This document shows, piece by piece, positions 1 to 7,628 of a stretch of DNA of 11,802 nt. Source of the DNA: CAYUNT01 sp964446285 (lineage in GTDB: Bacteria > Sumerlaeota > Sumerlaeia > SLMS01 > CAYUNT01); assembly GCA_964446285.1 (NCBI GenBank), contig CAYUNT010000145.1:1-11802 (forward strand), read 5' to 3'. How positions within the stretch are numbered: the stretch's first letter is position 1; each line of letters begins with the position of its first letter. Both the position numbers and the translations under genes were made by a program. Under the pieces are notes generated by a model. That model made no database searches and was not told the origin of the DNA. It saw nothing but the letters and a program-made list of their open reading frames with translations.

Positions 1-260
1 CAAGTTTCGGCCCAAACCCGGATTAACAAAATCCATGCCAGACAAGGGATTGTTTATTATGCAATTGTCAGAATATAAACGGGCTGACGGATCAGGGCAA
101 ACTGTGCTATTTTCTCTGCTTCATAAAAAAGTCTTCAATAATCCCATCGCGGTCGCTGAAATCCCGTCTGGCTTTGCAGCGCGGATAGTGCGGACATTTC
201 TTAGACATTCCTCTATTTGTCTATAAATTCCCAACGAGACATGCACCTCGAATTCCGCTC

Positions 261-289
261 TTGTCAATTCGCGCACGAAACTCTATTTA
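261..289 (+). promoter_or_regulatory. Candidate sigma-70-like promoter for the gene at 392
   Basis: TTGTCA at 261-266 matches the -35 consensus at five of six positions. It is followed after 17 bases by TATTTA at 284-289, a weak -10 match (three of six). Spacing and placement about 100 bases upstream of the start codon are suitable, and the local DNA is AT-rich. The assignment rests only on consensus similarity and could be chance. Confidence 0.3.
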
Positions 290-379
290 TAGCGCCAGCG
301 CTGTTGTTTTGTGCGTCTTGTCCACTACTTCTTTGAATTTGGCAGTTCCTTCTTGGGAAAAAGAGATTCCTAAAATCCT

Positions 380-383
380 GGAG
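380..383 (+). promoter_or_regulatory. Shine-Dalgarno site fixing the start at 392
   Basis: GGAG lies 8 bases before the ATG at 392, a normal spacing. It supports this ATG as the start, and the protein then begins with a good signal peptide. Confidence 0.6.
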
Positions 384-391
384 ATTGTGCG

Positions 392-3300
392 ATGAAGAGA
401 AAATACCGAATCATGATCCTTTTTTGCCTGGCTGGCATTTTTGCCGTGCCGGCTGGTTTCGCCCAGGCGCAAAGCATCTACGATTCGCTTTTGTGGGAAG
501 CGGATTTCGAAATGCTGGCCAAGGCCAAGCCGGATGAATGTTTTTCGGAAATTGGCGCTATCCCTGGTATTCCGCCTTGCACCGATGGATTGCCAAAAGT
601 TAACGACGCCTATATCTGGAGCATGGCCAAGCCGGATGCGGATCACATTTGGTTCGGCACAAACGCAAACACGCTTTGCGAGGTGTTGGGCGGATTTCTC
701 GGCGTGTCGAATCCTTTGATTACTGATGATTTCGTTTGCGAATTCGGCGCGAGCATCTATTCGCCGCCGCGCCCGCCCTCCGCGGGGGATTGGCGTCCGG
801 GGCGGATTTACACTTACGACAAAAGCAATGCGGAACTTGTGGACCGCACGCCTGAATTGCCGGACGCGATCACAACAACCACGACGGGCTGGCGCGCGTC
901 GGGCACAAACGGGCAGATCGTATTTTTCGGGGGGCCGGCCCGCGCGTTGGGAACCGGCCTGCCCACCTTCATCAACATGGTGGCCTTCGATGTTCAAACG
1001 GGCGCGTATATCGGCGGGCGGGCGCTGCCACCCTATACGAACATCCGCCAGTTCCACCTCGCAGCGGATGGGAATCTCTATGCGGGCGTGCGGCGAGCGG
1101 ATGTTACGACGAGCGGCGTTGTCGCGTCGGGGCGTGTGATTCGGTGGGTCAGCAATCCGGCCAGTCCGCTGTATCCTTTCCAATTCGAGGAGGTGGGCGT
1201 TCTCGACGGGGAACCTGCGAATATCACGGAATTCAATGGAGCGCTTTGGGCCACGACCTGGCCTGCGCTTAATGCCGGCTCGGGAGAGTTCCCGCCCTTC
1301 GGCGTGTATCGCGGCCCAGTCCTGCCGCCGGGCGGCCTCACGGCTGAGGATCGCCAATCATGGCAAAAAGTATGGAATTATGGCGACTACGACCATGACC
1401 CGATCCATGCGGCTCTGACGGGCGGCGGCGACCTGATGGCGCATGATGGCTGGCTCTATTTCGGAACCATGCACGTTCCGATGCTTCAGGCCGTGGTGGC
1501 GCAGGACCTCGGCGCGACAAATACGCTTGATCTCGTAGTGAACGGACACCGCGCCATCAGCGTTTTCCGCCTGCGCGAAGTGAATGGTCCTGGTTCCCAA
1601 CTGATCGAAACCCAATGCTTGTGGGGGCGTTCGGAGTTGTCCGTTTATGATGTGGAGGCAAAGCAGTATGGCTCAGGCCGAACCCCAACCGGCTACACGC
1701 CCATCTACGGCGATTGGGGATTCGGGAATTTGTTCAATAACTATGCTTGGGCGATGGCGGAGCACGACGGACTTCTCTATATCGGAACAATGGATTGGTC
1801 GTATCTGGCGGAGAGCATCGTAGAAGATGCGCTGAAAAACGCGACGCCGCAAATGATTGCGCTCCTGGAGCATCTGGGGCTGCTGGATGGCATGGCTCTG
1901 AAAAAGGAATCCCTGTCATCGTTTGCCCCGGGAAATCAAGCGCTCATCAAAAAGGAATACAACCCCTCCGCTGCTGCTGCCACTTCAGCCGTCAATCGCA
2001 CGCGCGCGCAAATCCCCGGATTGGACTTCGAAATGCCCCCGGCGGGATTCGATTTGTGGGCCACGGATGGCGAAGAATGGGTGGCCGTCACAGATGACGG
2101 AATGGGCAACGCAATGAATTATGGAGCGCGCAATCTTTTATCGGACGGGCGCGATTTGTATGTGGGAACGGCAAATCCAATGAATCTGCACCCGAATGGA
2201 GGCTGGGAATTGCACCGCGGCGGCCTCGATTGCCACGAAGCGTCGCTTACAGCGCTGAACCGCTGGACTGCGTGCGAAGCGGAAATCGAGGTGGTCGTCG
2301 GCGACTGCGATCTAAACACCACTTCCGGGCTGCTTGAGTATGGCGCGATTTTGGCGCAATCGACCTCGCATCCCTCGCCGGAAGTTGTGCAAATTCAGGA
2401 ACAATATGAGGATTCGAAATACTTCTGGGGCATTGTGCCAATCACAGATCAGCCAACCACTCCCGGCCTCGGAATCGTCCAGGTGCAGCACGGCGACACG
2501 CTGACGGTAACATACATCGACGAAAACGACGGAACCGGGCGCGCCGCCGTCCGCAAATTGGAATTCCAGGTCGATTGCGCCCAGCCGGTTGTTTTCGATG
2601 TCAAGGTTTTGTATGCGGGAGTTAACTCCGCGTTTTTGCAGTTCCGGACAAACGAACTCGCGATTGGCCGTCTTTGGGCCAGCACGGACTGCGCCGCGAT
2701 CTGGGGCGGCGAAGGCGAAATATATAAGGAAGAAGCTGCGGAAACCAATACGCACATTTTCCAGCTGACAGGTTTGTCGCCAAATACGGCGTATTCTTTC
2801 GTGCCAGGAGCCTGGGATATGGCGTTTAATTGCAGTCTCGGCGCGGAAGTGGGCGAGTGCTTTTCCTTCCGGACCAAGCGCGAGTGCGAGAAAGAAACCA
2901 TCCGCATCGGCGGGATTCTGCTCGCCTGCGGCGCTGTGACTGAAGTCACTTTGTCAGATTGCGACTCCAATACATCGGATAGCCTGATCGAAACGGCGGT
3001 CGCCTTTGTGAACGCGGTGGATCCGTCAACGGATGAGATCGTGAGCACAACCACGCTGGAACTTTCCGAAACCGAACCGGATTCGGGTGTGTTTACAGGT
3101 CCGCTAACGTTTGCCTCCGATGGCGCTCCGCAGCAAAACAACGTCATTCAAGTGCGCCACGGGGTTGAGGTAGTGGCGTATTACTTCAACGACGAGGAAA
3201 CAACGCCGACGTATGCGATGGCCTATGTGGATTGCGAGCCGCCCAAGATTATGGATGTGGCATTCAACGAAGTCACTGATTCCACGGCGATTTTAACATT

Positions 3301-4366
3301 TCGAACGAACGAACCAGCCTGGGCCAGCGTTGACGTTGCCACCGCGTGCATGTTGACAGGAAACATGATATACGAAGGCGAACTCCCCTTGCTCAATCAC
3401 CGCATCGAGTTGACCGGCCTTGAGCCTGGAACTTTGTATGCTTGCCAATTGATGGTCGTGGACCTCACCGGACAGAATATGTTTCTGGATAACAACAATT
3501 GGGAATGCTACACGTTCGAGACGGGAAAAGGCTGTTCGGACGCGCTTTTGAGTCTCGAAGGCGGCCCGCGGGCGGGGTGCAATTCGGAAATTGGGGTTTG
3601 CCTGACCGACTGTGGCGCAAATGCCTCCTCGACCACGCTGGATCGCGTGCTCGTGGTGGCTTCGAGCGCCACCGAACCCGGCGGCGAAGTATTTGAACTT
3701 CAGGAAAACGATGTGGATTCTGGCATTTTCCACGGAGTCGTGCGCCTGAGCAGCGCCACGCCCGCAGCGGGCGACGGCTACCTCCAGGTTGCGGACGGCG
3801 ATACGGTGCGCGTGCTTTACAAGGACCCGGATGATGGAATCGGCAATCCGCAAGAGGTCTCCGCGGAGCGCGAGGTGGATTGCCGCCCGCCGGAAATACT
3901 CGATGTCCAGGTCGCGCAAGTAACGGAAAACAGCGCATTGATTCAAGTTGTGCTGGATGCCCCGGCTCTGGTGGAACTCGACTACTCGACTTCGTGCGGC
4001 GTGTCCATGCAGCGCGTCAGTATTCCCGAGCAAGGCACTGTGGTTTTGGTCCCCATTGGCTCGCTCCAGAAGAACACAGTGTATTACTTCTCTGTTGTCG
4101 CCATCGACGCAAAAGGCAACGCCGTTTATGCGGACAATGGCGGCGTGTGCTATTCATTCCGCACGCTGGGAACGCTGATGGGCAACGACCTGTGGTTGAT
4201 TTCGCAGGCGAATGGGCCTCGGATAGAGCGCAGCGCGCGCGCGGGATTCTCTCCGGCGGCTGCTGTTGCGTCCGGTGGCGGCGCGGCTTTGTCCTCCGAT
4301 CCGCAATTGGCGATTGCCTCGGCGAACCGCCTTCTCTTCTTCCTTCCCGTCGCGCGGCTGGAATAA
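392..4366 (+). CDS. Large secreted protein: propeller-like domain plus three tandem acidic-module/FN3-like units
   Basis: The 1,324-residue product starts with a Sec signal peptide: basic MKRKYR, a hydrophobic core, and a likely cleavage after the AxA-type FAQAQ near residue 27. Residues about 28-610 look like a beta-propeller. Blade-like motifs recur: HIWFGT (85), NLYAGV (229), WLYFGT (354), LLYIGT (461) and DLYVGT (589), the last followed by a GGWELHRGG ending. A helical insertion sits at about 472-540. Residues 628-1258 form three two-domain units. An acidic module (628-729, 832-948, 1048-1164) carries DCDLN, DCDSN or DCGAN near its start and ends in VDC. A fibronectin-III-like domain follows (730-828, 949-1045, 1165-1258) with SAxIxFRTNE and LTGLxPxTxY motifs. 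No catalytic site is recognisable. An extracellular binding or surface role is inference. The 66-residue tail has no sorting signal I recognise. Confidence 0.85.
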   Translation: MKRKYRIMILFCLAGIFAVPAGFAQAQSIYDSLLWEADFEMLAKAKPDECFSEIGAIPGIPPCTDGLPKVNDAYIWSMAKPDADHIWFGTNANTLCEVLGGFLGVSNPLITDDFVCEFGASIYSPPRPPSAGDWRPGRIYTYDKSNAELVDRTPELPDAITTTTTGWRASGTNGQIVFFGGPARALGTGLPTFINMVAFDVQTGAYIGGRALPPYTNIRQFHLAADGNLYAGVRRADVTTSGVVASGRVIRWVSNPASPLYPFQFEEVGVLDGEPANITEFNGALWATTWPALNAGSGEFPPFGVYRGPVLPPGGLTAEDRQSWQKVWNYGDYDHDPIHAALTGGGDLMAHDGWLYFGTMHVPMLQAVVAQDLGATNTLDLVVNGHRAISVFRLREVNGPGSQLIETQCLWGRSELSVYDVEAKQYGSGRTPTGYTPIYGDWGFGNLFNNYAWAMAEHDGLLYIGTMDWSYLAESIVEDALKNATPQMIALLEHLGLLDGMALKKESLSSFAPGNQALIKKEYNPSAAAATSAVNRTRAQIPGLDFEMPPAGFDLWATDGEEWVAVTDDGMGNAMNYGARNLLSDGRDLYVGTANPMNLHPNGGWELHRGGLDCHEASLTALNRWTACEAEIEVVVGDCDLNTTSGLLEYGAILAQSTSHPSPEVVQIQEQYEDSKYFWGIVPITDQPTTPGLGIVQVQHGDTLTVTYIDENDGTGRAAVRKLEFQVDCAQPVVFDVKVLYAGVNSAFLQFRTNELAIGRLWASTDCAAIWGGEGEIYKEEAAETNTHIFQLTGLSPNTAYSFVPGAWDMAFNCSLGAEVGECFSFRTKRECEKETIRIGGILLACGAVTEVTLSDCDSNTSDSLIETAVAFVNAVDPSTDEIVSTTTLELSETEPDSGVFTGPLTFASDGAPQQNNVIQVRHGVEVVAYYFNDEETTPTYAMAYVDCEPPKIMDVAFNEVTDSTAILTFRTNEPAWASVDVATACMLTGNMIYEGELPLLNHRIELTGLEPGTLYACQLMVVDLTGQNMFLDNNNWECYTFETGKGCSDALLSLEGGPRAGCNSEIGVCLTDCGANASSTTLDRVLVVASSATEPGGEVFELQENDVDSGIFHGVVRLSSATPAAGDGYLQVADGDTVRVLYKDPDDGIGNPQEVSAEREVDCRPPEILDVQVAQVTENSALIQVVLDAPALVELDYSTSCGVSMQRVSIPEQGTVVLVPIGSLQKNTVYYFSVVAIDAKGNAVYADNGGVCYSFRTLGTLMGNDLWLISQANGPRIERSARAGFSPAAAVASGGGAALSSDPQLAIASANRLLFFLPVARLE

Positions 4367-4390
4367 TTACTCTCCAATCCGCTGGCTGCC

Positions 4391-4412
4391 TTGCCGCGGC
4401 AAAGTTGTTTTT
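4391..4412 (+). terminator. Perfect 12-base palindrome followed by a T-rich run, possible weak terminator or operator
   Basis: TTGCCGCGGCAA (4391-4402) is a perfect palindrome, followed by AGTTG and five T residues (4408-4412). As RNA it could only form a short stem (TTGC/GCAA) closing a CGCG loop, so it would be a weak intrinsic terminator. It lies between the secreted-protein stop and the next ATG, and its T-run ends three bases before that ATG. It could instead be a protein-binding palindrome. The sequence does not decide. Confidence 0.3.
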
Positions 4413-4415
4413 CGC

Positions 4416-5759
4416 ATGGCTGACTCCCAACCCCCCAGCGCCTCCCGACTATTTCGATGGCTTTGGGCGGTGGCCATCGCGGCGTGCCTGTTCAACATCG
4501 CAAAATACGGATTCCTCCGCCCCTTTCAATACGCCGATTCGCTGGGGTTGATGGCATATTACAAGGCGTCAAGCGCGATTCTGGACGGGCGGATTCCCTA
4601 TGATTTCCCGCAGGAATGGGCGATTTACTGCTATCCGCTGTTTCTGGCGATTGTGATGTCGCCGCTGGCAACGCTGCCATACGGCGCGGCGCGGCTCGTG
4701 TGGTATGCGGGCAACTGGGCGGCCATTGGGCTGCTGCTGGCGTTGGTTTTCGCCTGGATGCGCCGCCGCCTCGCCGCCTCGCCGCCTTCAGAACATGCGC
4801 ACATTCGCCTGCGCGCGCGCGTGGCGGCGTTGTTTTGCGCGGGATTCGTGCCGATTCTCTATACGCTCGTGGACGGCATGATCGACCTTTGGCTCACGCT
4901 GGGCGTGATGGCGGCGATCTTCTGGGCGCTTGATGGGCGCAAGGCGCTTGCGGGCGCGCTGCTTGGCGTGGCCATTGTCACCAAAATCGCGCCTGTCCTG
5001 TGGCTGCCGGGATTTGCCCTTCTGCTCGGATGGCGCGGAGCAGCCGCCGCGATTGGCGTCGCATTCGGATACGAAGCGGCAATCTGGGCCGCCGGATGGG
5101 GGCCGTGGGAGGTGCATCTGGTCACGCATGTGCTTCCGAAATGGCCGTATTTGCCGCAACTGCCCAGTTTTTCACTCTATCACATCGCGCTGCACTGGAG
5201 CGCTAGATTTGGCGCGGGAGAAGCGGAATCGGCGGCGTGGGGCGCGCGGGCGTTGATGGCCGGGCGCGTGGCGGCGTCCGCTTGCTATGCGTATGTTCTT
5301 TGGCGTGTCTGGCAAGTTTGGCGCCAGGGGCGCGAAGGCGGCCGCGATGGACAAATCGAAGCCAAAAACAATGATGACGTCAGCGAAAATCCAGATATTC
5401 GCAATCCAGCGCATCCTCTGTGGCCCGCCGCGCTTGCCATGCTCGCTTCCTTTTATCTCAGCCCGCTGATGGAGCCAAATCATCTGATCTGGCTCGCCGC
5501 GCCTGTGGCCGGGGTGCTTTTGGAGGGCCGTGGTCCTTTGCGTGCGCGCGACATTGGCCTTGTGGTAGCCGTATGGGCGCTGGGGCTTCTCTGCTATGAA
5601 TTGACCCAGACTATGAATCTATGGTGGGGATTTCAGGTGGCCTTTGCCGCGCCGATTCTGGCCGCTCTGCTTTTCTTGCCGCGCCCAAGCCAGAAAAACG
5701 ACGCTTCGACAGGCGAGGCGAATCCGCAAGGCCCCAAAGGAATTTACAGCTCGTCATGA
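4416..5759 (+). CDS. GT87-like (DUF2029) integral membrane glycosyltransferase
   Basis: The 447-residue product has about ten to twelve hydrophobic segments, from about residue 14 to 421. It fits the GT-C fold family GT87, whose members are polyprenyl-phosphate-mannose-type mannosyltransferases. Supporting features are the first external loop with an Asp and YY (D41 in ADSLGLMAYYKA), the downstream GRIPY, the segment LAGALLGVAIVTKIAP (178-193), and the late motif SPLMEPNHLIWL (349-360). In this family the first-loop Asp is expected to be catalytic. The likely donor is a lipid-linked sugar with transfer outside the cytoplasm; the acceptor is unknown. A hydrophilic stretch at about 303-334 interrupts the membrane segments. 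I chose ATG 4416 because further upstream the frame runs inside the previous gene and encodes non-membrane, arginine-rich sequence. No good ribosome binding site is visible. The stop overlaps the next gene by four bases (ATGA), implying translational coupling. Confidence 0.75.
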   Translation: MADSQPPSASRLFRWLWAVAIAACLFNIAKYGFLRPFQYADSLGLMAYYKASSAILDGRIPYDFPQEWAIYCYPLFLAIVMSPLATLPYGAARLVWYAGNWAAIGLLLALVFAWMRRRLAASPPSEHAHIRLRARVAALFCAGFVPILYTLVDGMIDLWLTLGVMAAIFWALDGRKALAGALLGVAIVTKIAPVLWLPGFALLLGWRGAAAAIGVAFGYEAAIWAAGWGPWEVHLVTHVLPKWPYLPQLPSFSLYHIALHWSARFGAGEAESAAWGARALMAGRVAASACYAYVLWRVWQVWRQGREGGRDGQIEAKNNDDVSENPDIRNPAHPLWPAALAMLASFYLSPLMEPNHLIWLAAPVAGVLLEGRGPLRARDIGLVVAVWALGLLCYELTQTMNLWWGFQVAFAAPILAALLFLPRPSQKNDASTGEANPQGPKGIYSSS

Positions 5760-6217
5760 ATCACCAAGACCCTTCCGATCCAGAAGTCTGCCTGTGTTTT
5801 CATGTTTCGCTTGGGAAATTATCAAAATTTTGCCGGCTGGAACGCCCCCGTGCCGCCTCGCAATTGTCGCAGTGCTACGGAGCAGGCACGGGATGTGGAT
5901 GGTGCGTGCCATTCCTCGAACGCATATACGAACAATCGCTCGGCGGCGAGGAGCCGTCGCTCGACATGACGCCAGAAGAATACCGCCGCCGCCGCAAGGA
6001 ATATCGCGACCGCCTTGCCCGCCCTGCGACGCACGCGCATTCGATCACAACGCCTGAATCATCGGTTTTGGAGTGCGAAGATTCGGACACACGCATCGAA
6101 ACAGTGCCGGATGCCAGCGCGCCGCCCACGCGTCCGCCGCGCCCGGATGCGCCGCCAAAATCGCCAGAGCCAGCGCAGCCGCCAAGGCAGCTGGATGACA
6201 AGTCCGAAAAACGTTAA
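5756..6217 (+). CDS. BFD-like [2Fe-2S]-binding protein with a long proline-rich tail
   Basis: The 153-residue product has a BFD-like (bacterioferritin-associated ferredoxin type) domain in residues 10-60. Cys12 and Cys14 (CLCFHV) and Cys47 and Cys50 (GTGCGWC) have the CxC...CxxC spacing expected for a [2Fe-2S] cluster. Residues 67-88 are a charged, probably helical segment (MTPEEYRRRRKEYRDRLARP). Residues about 92-153 are Pro-, Ser- and acid-rich and look disordered. No signal peptide is present, so it should be cytoplasmic. The usual role of the domain is electron transfer or iron mobilisation; the partner here is unknown, and no bacterioferritin gene is nearby. The start is ATG 5756, overlapping the GT87 stop as ATGA. 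The same frame is open further upstream inside the GT87 gene, but that part shows no domain similarity. Confidence 0.8.
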   Translation: MNHQDPSDPEVCLCFHVSLGKLSKFCRLERPRAASQLSQCYGAGTGCGWCVPFLERIYEQSLGGEEPSLDMTPEEYRRRRKEYRDRLARPATHAHSITTPESSVLECEDSDTRIETVPDASAPPTRPPRPDAPPKSPEPAQPPRQLDDKSEKR

Positions 6218-6232
6218 TATCATGTCAACCAT

Positions 6233-6251
6233 GCGGGAATTGCTTTCCCGC
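6233..6251 (+). terminator. Hairpin after the BFD-like gene, possible terminator without a T-run
   Basis: GCGGGAA (6233-6239) and TTCCCGC (6245-6251) can pair as a 7-bp stem with a 5-base loop, 15 bases after the BFD-like stop. No run of T follows, so it is at best an atypical terminator or mRNA-stabilising stem. Its position between the Fe-S gene and tgt suits a transcript boundary. Confidence 0.35.
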
Positions 6252-6329
6252 CCTTGACGCGCGGCGGGCGTCGAAGTTGTATGCAGCGCGGCGCGCCAGG
6301 AAGCCGGCTGCGCCTTTTCCCTGGTTTGA

Positions 6330-7520
6330 ATGCAATATGCGTATATGGTTATGACTGTTTCTGATGCATTTCACTTCGAGGTCCTGGCGCGGGCGCAAAC
6401 GGGCTGCGCGCGCCGCGGGCGTTTTCATACCCCGCGCGGTGTTATTGAAACGCCCATCTTCATGCCCGTGGGCACCAAGGCGAGCGTCAAGGCCCTTCTG
6501 CCCGACGAACTCCGCCGCGCCGGCGCCCAAATCATCCTTGCCAACACATTTCACCTCGAGCTGCGGCCTGGTTCCGAGCGCATCGAGCGCTTGGGCGGAC
6601 TCCATGAGTTTTCGCGATGGGATGGGCCGATTCTGACGGACTCGGGCGGATTCCAGGTATTTTCGCTCGCGGCGCTGAGGCGCGTCTCGGACGAAGGCGT
6701 CGAATTTCGCTCGCCACTCGATGGCGCGCTTTGCCGCCTTTCGCCTGAGTCGGCGATGGAAATCCAGCGGCGCCTTGGTTCGACAATCGCGATGGCCTTC
6801 GATGAATGTGTCGAAGCCGGAGCGGACCACGAGCGAACGCGCCTGGCCCTGGAACGCACGCTGGGATGGCTCGATCGCTGCCGGCGCGTGCCGCTAGGGG
6901 AGGGGCAGGCGCTGTTTCCGATCATTCAGGGCGGGCATTTTGCCGATCTGCGCCGCGAATCCGCCGAGCGAACCGCCGAGCGCGGCCCCTGGCCCGGGAT
7001 TGCCATTGGCGGCCTCAGCGTTGGCGAGGAAAAGGCGCGCATGTGGGAAATGCTTGATGCGCTCGATGGGCGCCTCCCCGAGGATGCGCCCCGCTATCTG
7101 ATGGGCGTCGGGACGCCCGCCGACTTCCTCGAAGCGGTGGATCGCGGCGTGGACCTTTTCGATTGCGTATATCCGACGCGCACGGCCCGGCTCGGGCGTC
7201 TTTTCACGGCACAAGGGCACATCCACATAAAAAACGCCTCTCACGCCGAGGATTCCGGCCCGCTCGATCCCGCTTGCGATTGCGCCACGTGCCGGGGTGG
7301 TTTCTCGCGCGCCTATCTGCATCATCTCTATCAGGCGCGCGAGATTCTCTACCATCGCCTGGCCACGCTGCATAACGTCCGTTTTGTGCTGCGCCTGATG
7401 GAGGAAATCCGCGCGGCGATTGCGGAAGGCCGGTGGGAGAGCTTCCGCCGCGAACGCGCGGCGGCGCTTCAATCCGGCGCCGATGCGCAAGACAGCGGCT
7501 ATTTCGATGAAAAGGATTAG
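6330..7520 (+). CDS. tgt: Queuine tRNA-ribosyltransferase (tRNA-guanine transglycosylase)
   Basis: Tgt exchanges the wobble guanine (G34) of tRNAs with GUN anticodons for preQ1 in the bacterial queuosine pathway, in the cytoplasm. The 396-residue product spans the whole family. TDSGGFQVFS contains the general acid/base Asp104. GLSVGE (228-233) and LMGVGTP (257-263) belong to the substrate pocket. FDCVYPTRTAR contains the nucleophile Asp278. The zinc ligands are Cys316, Cys318 and Cys321 (CDCATC), with His348. I see no missing catalytic residue. The start is uncertain: in-frame ATGs at 6330, 6345 and 6351 all lack a clear Shine-Dalgarno site. Family similarity starts near FEVLARA, so the shorter 6351 start is equally plausible. 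No other queuosine gene is in the window. The 112-base gap upstream suggests its own transcript. Confidence 0.95.
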   Translation: MQYAYMVMTVSDAFHFEVLARAQTGCARRGRFHTPRGVIETPIFMPVGTKASVKALLPDELRRAGAQIILANTFHLELRPGSERIERLGGLHEFSRWDGPILTDSGGFQVFSLAALRRVSDEGVEFRSPLDGALCRLSPESAMEIQRRLGSTIAMAFDECVEAGADHERTRLALERTLGWLDRCRRVPLGEGQALFPIIQGGHFADLRRESAERTAERGPWPGIAIGGLSVGEEKARMWEMLDALDGRLPEDAPRYLMGVGTPADFLEAVDRGVDLFDCVYPTRTARLGRLFTAQGHIHIKNASHAEDSGPLDPACDCATCRGGFSRAYLHHLYQAREILYHRLATLHNVRFVLRLMEEIRAAIAEGRWESFRRERAAALQSGADAQDSGYFDEKD

Positions 7521-7573
7521 CGAAAAAACTCCAGGATAATTATATTGGCCAAATTTGCAACTGTTCCATTTCT

Positions 7574-7591
7574 CCCATACGTCCCATACGT
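7574..7591 (+). repeat. Two perfect tandem copies of a 9-base unit (CCCATACGT)
   Basis: CCCATACGT occurs at 7574-7582 and again directly at 7583-7591, 37 bases before the ATG at 7629. It may be a small regulatory direct repeat or a replication-slippage duplication. The length is a multiple of three, but it lies outside the chosen reading frame start. Confidence 0.6.
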
Positions 7592-7614
7592 TTCATTTTC
7601 CGCAGAGACCCTCC

Positions 7615-7622
7615 AAAAGGAG
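7615..7622 (+). promoter_or_regulatory. Strong Shine-Dalgarno site (AAAAGGAG) fixing the start at 7629
   Basis: AAAAGGAG ends six bases before ATG 7629 and is the best ribosome binding site in the window. It sets the start there and not at the in-frame TTG at 7545. The preceding CTCC (7611-7614) could pair with GGAG across an AAAA loop, though four base pairs alone would be weak. Confidence 0.7.
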
Positions 7623-7628
7623 AACCAG

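Larger units (their letters stand above)
1..391. other. Gene-free leader region upstream of the large secreted protein
   Basis: This stretch looks visibly more AT-rich than the genes that follow. The only sizeable + strand ORF (35-226, 63 codons) has no Shine-Dalgarno sequence and no recognisable motif, so I do not call it a gene. The region probably contains the 5' regulatory DNA of the gene at 392: a possible promoter at 261-289, a short dyad at 289-304, and a GGAG ribosome binding site at 380-383. I see no end of an upstream gene. Confidence 0.55.

Noticed and set aside
35..226. 63-codon + strand ORF in the leader region
   Set aside because: It has no ribosome binding site, no recognisable motif, and lies in AT-rich non-coding-looking DNA.
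287..1357. 356-codon - strand ORF opposite the large secreted protein
   Set aside because: It is Arg/His-rich, has no domain, and is antisense to a gene with clear signal peptide and repeats; long shadow ORFs are normal in GC-rich DNA.
2449..3147. 232-codon - strand ORF
   Set aside because: Antisense to the repeat region of the secreted protein, with no start signal or motif.
3293..4033. 246-codon - strand ORF
   Set aside because: Arg/His/Ala-rich shadow frame without features, opposite conserved FN3-like sequence.
4266..4415. N-terminal extension of the GT87 gene from an earlier ATG
   Set aside because: It would overlap the upstream gene by 101 bases and adds Arg/Pro-rich sequence unlike the membrane protein that follows.
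6254..6282. TTGACG...TTGTAT as a promoter for tgt
   Set aside because: The 17-base spacing is right, but the -10 box matches at only three of six positions, so it is not better than chance.
7545..7628. In-frame TTG start extending the first TRL-like lipoprotein
   Set aside because: The strong AAAAGGAG six bases before ATG 7629 and the signal peptide fit the shorter protein.
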